Source: Cohnella thermotolerans DSM 17683
GTDB lineage: Bacteria; Bacillota; Bacilli; Paenibacillales; Paenibacillaceae
DNA length: 64,000 nt
Assembly: GCF_000429825.1 (NCBI RefSeq)
Contig: NZ_AUCP01000013.1
Location: 52,033-116,032 of the forward strand
Reading direction: 5' to 3'
A model generated the notes under the pieces. The model worked only from the letters and a program-made list of their open reading frames with translations, was not told where the DNA came from and did not search any database. Every line of letters begins with the position of its first letter. The stretch's first letter is position 1. Below, in pieces: positions 27,727-37,300 of this stretch. A program made the translations under genes and the position numbers.

Positions 27727-28581
27727 TCATCCCTTCGTCGATTCTTCTCGTTGACTTGCGATTTGCCGCCATCTTTCGGCCAGTTCCGAGGGACCTCGGC
27801 ATACGGCGTCCGGCATTGCGCCCGCCGCTTCGCAGCGGCTTCTCCAATCTTGTTCGGTGCACAAGCCTGTGAGGACGAGCACCGTGGGACACCCGACGGC
27901 CAGGCCGGCGGCGATGTCCGTGGAAGGATTGTCGCCGACGACCCAGGCTTCTTCCGCTTGTATGCCCGCCCTCTCCAACGCGAAGTTCATCAGAATGGGC
28001 GAAGGCTTGCCGATGACCGTCGGCCGGACGCCGCTCGCGGCTTCCAGCGCCGCGGCGATGCTGCCGGCGCCCGGAAGCACGCCGTCCGCCACCGGCAGCT
28101 GCCGGTCCGGGTTCGTGAGCAAATAAGCGGCGCCCCCGAGCAGCAGCCGGACGGCCGCTGTCAGCCGGTCATAGGTTAGCGACCGGTCGATTCCCTGGAC
28201 GACAAGCTGCGCGCTCGCCCCTTCCGCAAGCGTGAACCCGGCTTCGCGCATCGCCTCGAGCAGCCCGTGCTCGCCGAGGACGAACGCCTCGGCGTTCGGA
28301 TATCGGGCTTTGGCGTAGTGCGCCGTCGCTTCCGCCGATGTCACGACTTGCCGCGGCGTCGCCGGAATGCCCATTTTATGCAAATGCTCCGCCACTTGCG
28401 CCGGCGTCCGGGTCGAATTATTGGTGACGTACCAGCAGGGCACGCCTTGGCTTTGCAGTTCTTCTATAAGCTTATCCGCTCCGGGTACCGGTTCATCCCC
28501 CCGGTACAGCGTTCCGTCCAGATCGAAGAGCATCGCCTTCGGTCGGCGAAGCTTGCGGCTCGGCGCCCGCGATTCGTTCAT
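27727..28581 (-). CDS. HAD-IIA (NagD-like) phosphatase
   Basis: 284 residues. HAD motif I FDLDGTLYRGDEPVPGA, motif II YVTNNSTRTP, the C2a cap and motif III/IV IGKPSPILM then WVVGDNPSTDIAAG. It belongs to the NagD/YutF/AraL group of sugar- or nucleotide-phosphate phosphatases. ATG 28581 is chosen because the family starts shortly before the DxD motif and GAAGGCGAG lies upstream. It sits in the repair-gene run between mrfB and the glycosylase gene. Confidence 0.88.
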   Translation of the reverse strand: MNESRAPSRKLRRPKAMLFDLDGTLYRGDEPVPGADKLIEELQSQGVPCWYVTNNSTRTPAQVAEHLHKMGIPATPRQVVTSAEATAHYAKARYPNAEAFVLGEHGLLEAMREAGFTLAEGASAQLVVQGIDRSLTYDRLTAAVRLLLGGAAYLLTNPDRQLPVADGVLPGAGSIAAALEAASGVRPTVIGKPSPILMNFALERAGIQAEEAWVVGDNPSTDIAAGLAVGCPTVLVLTGLCTEQDWRSRCEAAGAMPDAVCRGPSELAERWRQIASQREESTKG

Positions 28582-28665
28582 GGTGTTCACTCGCCTTCGT
28601 TCGGATATAAGGCCGTCGCCATTCTCCAACAATACCCTGTTTCGCTGACCGATGGCAAGCCGCCG

Positions 28666-30009
28666 TCACGAAAAACCCGCTTTGCGGCGCAACCGCTCCA
28701 CCCGGCGTCGCAGCCCTTCGCGCTCCTCGCGGCTGCGAGGCGTCTCGCGAAGCGACCCGAAGCGCCGCAGCGCGAGTTCCAGCGCTTGCTCCGCGTACTT
28801 AAGCGCTTTGGCGTAATCTTTGGCCCGGTGCTCGTAATGCATCGCGAGTTCGACGTGCGCTTCGAACGACGGGAAGGGCGATTGCTCCGCGCGGCGAGCC
28901 GCGCGCTCCCATAGCCGGACAGCCTGTTCCATTCTCCCCAGACGCTTGTAGCGCAGCGCCGTCTGCATCCACCATCTCGCCGCGGACGGATCTTCTCTTC
29001 CGGCCAACGTCTGGAACAGCGGCTCGGACAGCTCGGGCCTGCCATGCGTGTCCAGCCAGGCCGCCGTGCGGTACAGCTCCTCAGCGCCTTCGGGAACCCC
29101 GGCGCCCGCCGCGCCTCCGGTCGCCTCTCCGGACAGCAGGGCGCCGAAATGCGATGCGAGCGCGACCAGCGTCAGCACGTCCCGCTCGTTGTGCAAATAC
29201 ACGCCTTCCAAATGGGAGGCGTCACCGTCTCCGAGATACCGGACGTACAGCTCCGGCGCCAGCGAACCCGGCACGTCGGGGCCCCGGGCGATGCCGAGGC
29301 GCTCCTCCTCGATCCGGCTCAGCCGGCAGGATTCGAGCGTGTTGCGCCAGAGCGCCCGCGACGGGTGCAGGAAGTCCAGATGGCCGGGCTCCGCCCCCGT
29401 GCTCCGCCAGCCGTTCAAAATGAAGCGTCCGGCGAGAACGGGCCAGTCGAACGAGCGGCCGTTGTACGTCGCCAGATGCGTGCAGCGGGCCAGCCGGCCG
29501 AGCAAATAGTGAAGCATCGCCTTCTCTTCCCCCGGATGGCGGATGAGCGTCTGCTCCACGATCAATTGGCCTTGCTCCGGCTCTACGTATCCGATCCCGA
29601 TCATAAACGGAACGTTGCCGGCGCCGACGCCGAGCCCCGTCGTCTCCGTGTCGAGGAACAGCAGCTGAGCGGCGTTCAGAGGCTCCGGGGGAACCTGCTC
29701 TATCGTTCGGCCTTTGCCGTTCTGACGGTACGCGACGCGATCCAGCCAGGGCGCATACCGCAGCAGCGCGCCCAACTCGTAATAGCCGTGGCGGTAATCG
29801 AGAGAATACGCCCTTCGGCGAAGCAGAAAGCTGCCGTACTCATTGTCGATCCGCCCGACGCCCAGCTTCTCGAACGCCTCGTGCAGCTGCTCGGCCGGCT
29901 CGGCGCCGGAAGTCCCGCCAGCCGCCCCTTCGGCGGCGGCGTCCGCGCCAGGCTTGCCCGTTGAGGAGGACCCGCGCAGCCGCTCCAGCCGTTCCCGCAG
30001 GCCGCTCAT
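28666..30009 (-). CDS. mrfB: RNase H-like exonuclease, mitomycin repair factor B
   Basis: 447 residues. A DEDD-type exonuclease domain (about 110-290) shows LLFLDTETTGLGVG, THLATYNGRSFDWPVL and YLHNERDVLTLVALA, holding the acidic metal ligands. The C-terminal 110 residues are TPR-like helices (LDTHGRPELSEPLF onward). It matches B. subtilis YprB, now MrfB, the partner of helicase MrfA in mitomycin C repair. The stop codon of mrfA overlaps its start by four bases (30006-30009), which conserves the yprA-yprB pair. Confidence 0.88.
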   Translation of the reverse strand: MSGLRERLERLRGSSSTGKPGADAAAEGAAGGTSGAEPAEQLHEAFEKLGVGRIDNEYGSFLLRRRAYSLDYRHGYYELGALLRYAPWLDRVAYRQNGKGRTIEQVPPEPLNAAQLLFLDTETTGLGVGAGNVPFMIGIGYVEPEQGQLIVEQTLIRHPGEEKAMLHYLLGRLARCTHLATYNGRSFDWPVLAGRFILNGWRSTGAEPGHLDFLHPSRALWRNTLESCRLSRIEEERLGIARGPDVPGSLAPELYVRYLGDGDASHLEGVYLHNERDVLTLVALASHFGALLSGEATGGAAGAGVPEGAEELYRTAAWLDTHGRPELSEPLFQTLAGREDPSAARWWMQTALRYKRLGRMEQAVRLWERAARRAEQSPFPSFEAHVELAMHYEHRAKDYAKALKYAEQALELALRRFGSLRETPRSREEREGLRRRVERLRRKAGFS

Positions 30010-32291
30010 CGCACCTCACGCGTCCTTCGCAGCAGTCCGAGCGACAGTTCCTTGCCGAGCAGCCCCACTTCCTCGATGGGGCCGACGCATGCCGGGCAGC
30101 CGCTCATGCAGCCGCAGCCGACGATGAGCCGCTCGGCCTCCTCCAGCAGCTCGTCGTGCATCTCGTACAGACGCTGGCTCAGCCCGATGCCTCCCGGATA
30201 CCGGTCGTAGAAATAAATCGTCGGCTTCTTCGCATGGGTCGATTTGACCTGCGGCACGACGCGAATGTCGAACGGATCGCACATCAGATGCAGCGGCGCC
30301 AGATGGATCAGCACGTTGGCAAGGCCGAGCAGCGCCATTTGCATGTCGTTCGCGCTGAGGCCCGCCCCGGCTTCCTCCGTGAACGAAAACCAATAGGCGC
30401 TTGTATGCAGCTCCTCCTCGGGAAGATGAATCGGGCCGGAGCCGATGTTCTCGTGCGTCCTTAAACGGATTTTTTTGAAAATCGTCGGTTTGGCCGTCAC
30501 GCTGACTTCGCCGTATTGGCGAACGATCGGGCCCGATTCGCACTCCCGGTCGACGTGCAGCACCTTCAGCTCCACCGCCAGGCTCGCATCGGTGAAATAG
30601 TCGACGTTCACCTGGCGCACGTACGCCTTTTTCTCCGGATAATCGAGCTTCTCGACCTGGTATTGCACGCCTTCGTGCAAATAGATCGCTTCTTCGTGAA
30701 TGAGCGTCGGCGCGCTGAACCGGTCCACTTCGCCGATGACGCGGTGGCCTTCCGTCATGTCGATGATAACGAAATTTTCCTGGGCCGCGGAGCGCAGGGA
30801 TACGTTGTGCGCCGGGAACGCCTGCTCCATCCAGTACCACCGGTTGCCCGCGCGGTGAACGACCTTCTCCTCCGCGAGAAATTCGAGCAGATCGGACAGC
30901 TTCTCGCCGCCGAACGTGTCGCCTTCCTCGAACGGCAGCTCGTATGCGGCGCATTTGACATGATCGAGCAGAATGAGCAAATTGTCGGGATGAATGCGCG
31001 CTTCCTCCGGCGGCGTTCCGAAGAAATAGTCAGGGTTCTGAATCAGATATTGATCCAGCGGGTTGCTGCTCGCCACGAGGAACGTGACCGAGCTGCCGTG
31101 CCGCCGTCCCGCCCGGCCGGATTGCTGCCACGTGCTCGCGATCGAGCCGGGATAGCCGTTCAGCACGCAAGCCTGCAGCTGGCCGATGTCGATGCCGAGC
31201 TCGAGCGCGTTCGTGCTGACGACGCCGCGGATTTCCCCGCTGCGCAGCCCTCGTTCGATCTCGCGCCGCAGCTTCGGAAGGTAACCGCCGCGATAACCGC
31301 GGATCGACTTCGTGCCGAGCTCCCTTTTGACCAAATCCTGCAAATAGGTGAGCAATATTTCCACCCGCACGCGGCTTCTGGCGAACACGATCGTCTGAAT
31401 GCCGCTCTTCAGCAGCAGCGCGGCCAGCTTCTGCGACTCCAGGACGCTCGATTTGCGGATGCCGAGCTGCTGGTTCACGACCGGCGGGTTGTAGAACACC
31501 ATATGCTTCTCGCCCGAAGGCGCCCCGTTGTCGTCGACCAGCGCCACCGGCTCGCCGATGAGCCGCTCCGCGTGCTCCCTTGGATTGCGGATCGTCGCCG
31601 ACGCGCACAGAAACTGCGGATTGCTGCCGTAAAATTTGCAAATCCGCTTCAACCGCCGGATCACATTCGCGACGTGGCTGCCGAATACGCCCCGGTAGGC
31701 GTGCAGCTCGTCGATGACGATGTAGCGGACGTTCTCGAACAGCTTGACCCATTTCGTATGATGCGGAAGGATGGCCGAATGCAGCATGTCCGGATTCGTC
31801 ACGACGATATGCCCCGCGTTGCGGATCGCTTGCCGGACGGTCGGCGGGGTGTCGCCGTCGTATGTATGCGTCTTGATGTCCGCTTCCATCAGGTTCGCCA
31901 GCTCCTGAAGCTCCGCCACCTGGTCCTGCGCCAGCGCTTTGGTCGGGAACAGGTACAACGCCCGGACGCTGTCGTCCTTAAGGAGATGCTCCAAAACCGG
32001 CAGGTTGTAGCACAGCGTCTTCCCGGACGCCGTCGGGGTCACCGTCACGACATGCCGGCCTTCGCGAACGGCCCGGTAGGAGGCCGCCTGATGCGTGTAC
32101 AGCTCGCGGATGCCCTTGGCCGCCAGCGCCTCCAGCAGCTTCGGGTTCATGCCGCCCGGCATCGGAACGGTGCGCGCCGGCTTGGCCGGCTGGGTATGCC
32201 AATGCGTGACGTTGGCCATGATCTCGGGATGCCCGCGCAGAATGTCGAGCCATTCCTCAACAGAGGCCGCTTTGCCCGTCCATGGATTCAC
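30006..32291 (-). CDS. mrfA: DEAD/DEAH-box helicase, mitomycin repair factor A
   Basis: 761 residues, close to B. subtilis YprA/MrfA. Motif I TPTASGKTLCY, motif II VIDELHAYRG, motif III CASATIRNP, and the second RecA domain with NALELGIDIGQ and QQSGRAGRR. The C-terminal DUF1998-type domain ends with a four-cysteine cluster (GCGCMSGCPACVGP). The helicase works with MrfB to repair mitomycin crosslinks. GTG 32291 is the likely start: AAGGAG lies nine bases upstream, the encoded VNPWTGKAASVEEW suits the family, and the frame further upstream is not homologous. Transcription probably begins at the promoter 32325-32353. Confidence 0.92.
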   Translation of the reverse strand: MNPWTGKAASVEEWLDILRGHPEIMANVTHWHTQPAKPARTVPMPGGMNPKLLEALAAKGIRELYTHQAASYRAVREGRHVVTVTPTASGKTLCYNLPVLEHLLKDDSVRALYLFPTKALAQDQVAELQELANLMEADIKTHTYDGDTPPTVRQAIRNAGHIVVTNPDMLHSAILPHHTKWVKLFENVRYIVIDELHAYRGVFGSHVANVIRRLKRICKFYGSNPQFLCASATIRNPREHAERLIGEPVALVDDNGAPSGEKHMVFYNPPVVNQQLGIRKSSVLESQKLAALLLKSGIQTIVFARSRVRVEILLTYLQDLVKRELGTKSIRGYRGGYLPKLRREIERGLRSGEIRGVVSTNALELGIDIGQLQACVLNGYPGSIASTWQQSGRAGRRHGSSVTFLVASSNPLDQYLIQNPDYFFGTPPEEARIHPDNLLILLDHVKCAAYELPFEEGDTFGGEKLSDLLEFLAEEKVVHRAGNRWYWMEQAFPAHNVSLRSAAQENFVIIDMTEGHRVIGEVDRFSAPTLIHEEAIYLHEGVQYQVEKLDYPEKKAYVRQVNVDYFTDASLAVELKVLHVDRECESGPIVRQYGEVSVTAKPTIFKKIRLRTHENIGSGPIHLPEEELHTSAYWFSFTEEAGAGLSANDMQMALLGLANVLIHLAPLHLMCDPFDIRVVPQVKSTHAKKPTIYFYDRYPGGIGLSQRLYEMHDELLEEAERLIVGCGCMSGCPACVGPIEEVGLLGKELSLGLLRRTREVR

Positions 32292-32324
32292 AGCGAATTG
32301 CTCCTTCGATAAGTTCTTTCCTCC

Positions 32325-32353
32325 ATTGTACAGAATACATGTTCGCCCATCAA
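32325..32353 (-). promoter_or_regulatory. promoter of the mrfA operon
   Basis: Minus strand: -35 TTGATG and -10 TACAAT with a 17-base spacer, ending 33 bases before the GTG start. The LexA-like box fills the spacer. Confidence 0.65.
32332..32345. promoter_or_regulatory. LexA (DinR)-like operator in the mrfA promoter
   Basis: Reads CGAACATGTATTCT on the minus strand; 12 of 14 positions match the Bacillus consensus CGAACRNRYGTTYC. It sits between -35 and -10, the same place as the box in the yneA promoter of this window. Confidence 0.6.
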
Positions 32354-32688
32354 CGGCTGCCGCGCTTTCGTCGCCATTTGTCGAACGAATTCCCCTTATT
32401 CGGGAAGATCTCCCTGGTTTTGCCCCTTTGGATGCCGGTGCGACAAGCGGTGTCGGGTTCTGCGCTTTCCCGGGAAAAGTTACGGCGATTCGCGGCGCGG
32501 GACGTTCCCGAATGGCAGCTGCTGCGTCAATCCGATAACATGCCAATTCCGCAACTGCCATGCCGAATCCGGACCTCGTCGCCGGATCGTTTCCACCGCC
32601 GGGTTGCGGCTTGCAAAAGCCTGGGGGATGGTTCGGGCTTCCCGCTGCCTGCATCGTCGACTTACGGAGCCCAGTCCCTGAACGCTCG
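32354..32688. other. intergenic region with no gene seen
   Basis: Between the mrfA promoter and the terminator of the YdjM-like gene. Open frames exist on both strands but lack ribosome-binding sites and family features. I see no RNA structure or repeat. Confidence 0.4.
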
Positions 32689-32729
32689 AAAAGGCTGAAC
32701 TCCGAGGTCATTCCCTCAGAGTGTCAGCC
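32689..32729 (-). terminator. terminator after the YdjM-like gene
   Basis: Minus-strand hairpin GGCTGACACTCTGAGG paired with CCTCGGAGTTCAGCC, followed by TTTTC. It lies about 70 bases after the YdjM-like stop. Confidence 0.7.
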
Positions 32730-32797
32730 CTTTCGCTTGCGCCGGCAGCTTCCGCGCTATTCACGCCGCTTCGCTGCCCCGAACCCTTATCCAGTCT

Positions 32798-33772
32798 TCA
32801 CACGTAAGGCGGCTCCCACGCTTTTTTGTGCCAACCCAGCGTCTGTTCGATCACGTTGAACTGTCCGTCGAGCCGCACCTCCGCGCGAAACGGCCAATGC
32901 CTCTCTTGCCAGAATCGAAGGTCGGTCCAGATGACCAGATAGCCGCCGTCCGGCTGCGCCTGCCATTTCACGTACGCCCGCTTGGCGAATTGCAGCAGCG
33001 CCTTTACGTTTGCGGCGCCCCGCGATATCCGCACGTAATCGTGGCCTTCGGCGTCCGCCCTCGGCAGCTCCCCCATCGGGAGCAGCCGGCGGCCGACGAT
33101 TTGGCCCATCAAGTAGCGATGCTCGGTTTGAACGACATAATGCCAGCGGTGCCATAGCGGATCGGGCAGCACGTGAACGGCTTGCCACCGGCGGTAGCGG
33201 CGTTTGACGCGGCGCACGGCGATGCCGTGATGCGCAATGCGCCAGCCGGCATACAGCGCCGTGGCGGCCCAGGCGGCCAGGCAAACCGCTCCGGGATGCC
33301 CCCACCACCCGGCCGCCCAGCCGGCAGCGGCCGTTGCGTGCAGCACAATCAAATACGGATCCGTCAGGCACAGCGAATCCAGATGCAGCCACTCCCGGCG
33401 GAACGGAAGCAGGCACCGGACGCCGTAAGCGTTCGTCCAGTCCAGGGCGACATGCAGGAAGACCGCGATCGCCGCCCACAGCGCGAGAAGGAAAGCATGC
33501 GGCGTTACGCCGAACGCCCAGGCTGTCAACGGGCCGATCGCGCTCGGCCAGAGCAGCAGCGCGGGGATCGAGTGGCTCCAGCCGCGGTGGTGCTTCACGT
33601 AAACGTCGGTTCCTTTGAGCCGGCATACGGCATCGAGATCGGGCGCGTTGGAGCCGATCAGCGCCGCGCACAAGACGGCCGCCGACAAGCCCGGATCGCC
33701 ATGAACCGCCGGGTGCAACTGCGCAACGCCGGCCAGCGTCGCTCCGAACAGCAAATGAGACCCCGTATCCAC
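32798..33772 (-). CDS. YdjM/DUF457-type membrane metal-dependent hydrolase
   Basis: 324 residues. The first half is membrane-embedded (about four helices to residue 180) with metal-ligand patterns typical of the family: MDTGSHLLFGATLAG, SNAPDLDAVCRL and VKHHRGWSHSIPALL. The second half is soluble and basic, with many aromatic residues (FWQERHWPFRAEVRLDGQ). The substrate is unknown; members have been linked to membrane or cell-surface damage responses. It starts at GTG 33772 with GAGGCGGGATAGGA upstream. Divergent from tlp. Confidence 0.8.
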   Translation of the reverse strand: MDTGSHLLFGATLAGVAQLHPAVHGDPGLSAAVLCAALIGSNAPDLDAVCRLKGTDVYVKHHRGWSHSIPALLLWPSAIGPLTAWAFGVTPHAFLLALWAAIAVFLHVALDWTNAYGVRCLLPFRREWLHLDSLCLTDPYLIVLHATAAAGWAAGWWGHPGAVCLAAWAATALYAGWRIAHHGIAVRRVKRRYRRWQAVHVLPDPLWHRWHYVVQTEHRYLMGQIVGRRLLPMGELPRADAEGHDYVRISRGAANVKALLQFAKRAYVKWQAQPDGGYLVIWTDLRFWQERHWPFRAEVRLDGQFNVIEQTLGWHKKAWEPPYV

Positions 33773-33998
33773 TCCTATCCCGCCTCTCTTCCGGTAGGGG
33801 TTGCGGACGGCTGCTGCCGTTCCGGTCCTTCATGGATCGTCTTGAGCGTACATGCGAACCGTTCGTCCCGTATTACCGGAACGTTAACGCTTCGTAAGCG
33901 CCCGTATCCTCGAACGCTGCGGATAGAAAATCGAACGGAATGCCATGCTATCGGACGGGAACCGAAGCGGCCCCATCTTATTCAAAGGAGAATGTTCG

Positions 33999-34208
33999 AT
34001 GGCCAAACCCGACAACCGCGCCGACAACGCGAGGAAGCTTCGCAACGCAGCGGACAATACGCTCGACAACCTGGAAGAAGCGGAAGACTATTTGGACGAG
34101 CACGCCGACGAGATCAGCCCGCAGGAACGCGAAGCGATCTCGGACAAGAACGCGCGGCGCCGTCATAGCGTGAAGCGGTTCGAAGAAGAAATCGAGGACG
34201 AATCCTGA
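33999..34208 (+). CDS. tlp: small acid-soluble spore protein Tlp
   Basis: 69 residues, highly charged, with the Tlp pattern: PDNRADNARKLRNAADNTL, NLEEAEDYL, then SDKNARRRHSVKRFEEEI and the ending EDES. Tlp is a minor thioredoxin-like small acid-soluble protein made in the forespore. AAAGGAG lies eight bases before ATG 33999. It should be under forespore (sigma-G) control, but I could not define the promoter. Followed by a perfect terminator. Confidence 0.9.
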   Translation: MAKPDNRADNARKLRNAADNTLDNLEEAEDYLDEHADEISPQEREAISDKNARRRHSVKRFEEEIEDES

Positions 34209-34225
34209 AGCGAAGGTAAGCGCCG

Positions 34226-34257
34226 AAAAAAAGCGGGCCCGCGGGCCCGCTTTTTTT
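34226..34257. terminator. bidirectional terminator between tlp and metH
   Basis: Perfect palindrome: run of A, AGCGGGCCC, GCGGGCCCGCT, run of T. It works for both converging genes. Confidence 0.9.
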
Positions 34258-34380
34258 ACGGATAAGCTTTGACGCTTTGAGTGCTGATGAGAGAAGCGGA
34301 ACGTTTGTTACTTTATGCGGCGAAACCGGATTTAGGCCCGATTCGAGTAAAAAACGAAGCGTCATCCTTAATTAATGACA

Positions 34381-37300
34381 TTAACTTTTATCAACGTTAA
34401 AGTATTGCGCTTCCGGGTGGGCAAACACCATGGCAGAGACCGAAGCTTCCGGCTCCATCATGAACCCTTCGGTCAGATGAACGCCAATGTCCTCCGGCTT
34501 CATCAGTTCGAACAGCGGCCCTTGATCCTCGAGGTCCGGGCAGGCCGGGTAGCCGAACGACACGCGAATGCCTTGGTACCGGGCGCCGAAGCGCTGCTTC
34601 ATCGTCATCTCCACCGGATCCGGGAAGCCCCAGTTGTCGCGCATGATCTGATGGACGCGCTCCGCCATGCCCTCGGCCACCTCGAGCGCCGTGGACAGCA
34701 AAGCGTGGGAACGCAAGTAGTCGCCCTTCTGCTTCCAGTACTCGGCTTGCTCGCGCGCGCCTTGTCCGGCGGTGACGACGAGGAAGCCGACCGTGTCCAT
34801 GATGCCGCTCTCCACCGGCTTGAGAAAGTCGGCCAGACACAGGTAAGGCTCCACGGCTTGGCGCGGGAACGAGAACCGGTGCAGCACCTTCGTCGTGTCG
34901 TTCGGGTCGTAGACGAGAATGTCGTTGCCCTGCGATTGCGCCGGGAAAAAGCGGTACATCCCTTGCGGCCTCAGCCAGCCTTGCTGCTGCGCTTCGCGGA
35001 TGATGCCGTCCACCGTTTCTTTCAATTGAACGGTTTTCTCGTCGCCGGCGGCGAGCAACTCGTCGACTTTGCCCTTCACCCCCAGATGATGCCCCAGCAG
35101 CATCTGGAAATTCACGTACGGCATAACGTGTGAGAGCGGGTAATCCCGCAGCACGTGGCGCTCGTAATCCGGCGGCAAAAATACCGGCACATCTTGCGAG
35201 ATGTTCGAACGGCGCGCCCGGGTCAGCTCAGGCAGCTCTTTCTTCTGCTCGCCTTCCTCTCGAAGCACGGCCAAGGCGGCGCGATGCTCCTGCTCGATGC
35301 GCGCGCGCTGTTCGGGATCGGTCAGCTTGTTCGCCAGATCGAGCCCGTCCATCGCATCCTTCGCATAGAGCACGACCCCGTCGTACTCGGGCGCAATGCG
35401 CGTCTTCGTGAATTTGCGCGTCAGCGCGGCCCCGCCGACGAGAATCGGCGCGTCGATGCCGGCGTTGCGCAAATCCTGCGCCGTCAGCACCATCTGCTGC
35501 GCGGACTTGACGAGCAGCCCGGACAGGCCGATCGCGTCGGGCTTCTCCGCCCGGTACGCTTCGATGAGCTGCTCCGGCGGCACCTTGATGCCGAGATTGA
35601 CGATATGATAGCCGTTGTTGGCCAAAATGATCTCGACGAGGTTCTTCCCGATGTCGTGCACGTCTCCTTTGACGGTCGCGAGCATGATTTTTCCCTTCAC
35701 CGCGGATTCGGTCTTCTCCATATGCGGTTCCAGATAGGCGACGGACGCCTTCATGACTTCGGCGCTTTGCAGCACCTCCGCGACGATCAGTTCGTTGTTG
35801 TTGAACAGGCGGCCGACCTCGGACATGCCGTCCATGAGCGGGCCGTTAATGATGTCGAGCGGCGCGTATTTGGTCAGCGCTTCGTCCAGATCCGCGTACA
35901 GTCCCTCTTTGCTACCTTCGACGACGTATCCCGCAAGCCTTTGCTCCAAAGTCAAATTGTCGGCTTTGACCTTCTTCTCGACCTTCTTGTCGCGGAAGGC
36001 CGCCACGAATGCGGCGAGGGTCGCGTCGTTCGTGTCGTAAAGCAACTGCTCCGCCAGCTGGCGCTCATGCTCCGGAATGGACGCGTACCGCTCCAGCTTC
36101 TCCGTATTGACGATCGCATAATCGAGCCCGGCTTTCGTGCACTCGTACAGAAACACCGAATTGAGCACCTCTCGCCCGGCGTCGGGCAAACCGAACGAAA
36201 TATTGCTGATCCCGAGAATTGTCTTGCAATGCGGCAGCGCCTGCTTGATCAGCCGAATGCCTTCGATCGTCTCTTTCGCGGAGCCGATATATTGCTCGTC
36301 CCCTGTGCCGACAGGAAAGACCAGCGGATCGAAAATGATATCCTCTCCCTTGAGGCCGTATCTGGTCACAAGCAAATCGTAGGAGCGGAGCGCAACCTCC
36401 AGCTTGTCTTGACGCTTGATCGCCTGGCCCCGCTCGTCGATCGTGCCGACGACGACAGCCGCGCCGTACCGATGAAGAAGCGGCACGACCTTCTCGAACT
36501 TCTCTTCCCCGTCCTCGAGGTTGATCGAGTTGACGATCGACTTGCCCTGAATATACTTGAACGCCAATTCGATAACGGCAGGGTCCGTCGTATCGATCAT
36601 AAGCGGCGCTTTAACCTTCTTCGTGACGAATTCGAGGAATTTCTTCATATCCTCCGATTCGTCGCGATCCGGGTCCTGAACGCATACGTCGATGACGTGG
36701 GCCCCGTTCTTCACCTGGGCCCGTGCGATCTCCGACGCTTCCTCGTATTTGCCTTCGGCGATCAGCCTTTTGAATTTGCGCGAGCCGAGCACGTTCGTCC
36801 GCTCGCCGACCATGTACGGCCGGCTGTCGTTCTCGATATAGACCGTCTCGATGCCGGAGACGGCCGGCGGGTGGGCGCCTTCCAGCTTGCGCGGCGCGAC
36901 GTCCGCCATCGCCTGCGCGATGGCGGCAATATGCGCCGGCGTCGTTCCGCAGCAGCCGCCCGCCACGTTGATCCAGCCTTGTTCCGCGAATGCGCGAAGC
37001 TTCTTCGCCAGCGCGTCCGGCGATTCGTGGTAGTGGCCGTTCTCGTCCGGAAGGCCGGCGTTCGGATAACAGCTGACCGCCATATGCGCAAGACCGGCCA
37101 GCGTGCGAATATGGTCCCGCATAAATTCCGGTCCGGTCGCGCAGTTTAAGCCGACGGAGATCGGATTCAAATGTTCCAGCGAAATATAGAACGACTCGAT
37201 GTTCTGGCCGGCGAGCGTCGTTCCCATCGGCTCGATCGTTCCGCTGATCATGATCGGAAGCTCCCGCCCCGTCTTCTCGAATGCTTGCCTGACGCCGATG

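Noticed and set aside
32282..32698. 138-codon plus-strand frame between mrfA and the YdjM-like gene
   Set aside because: It begins inside the mrfA coding region, has no ribosome-binding site, and its composition and content resemble no protein family.
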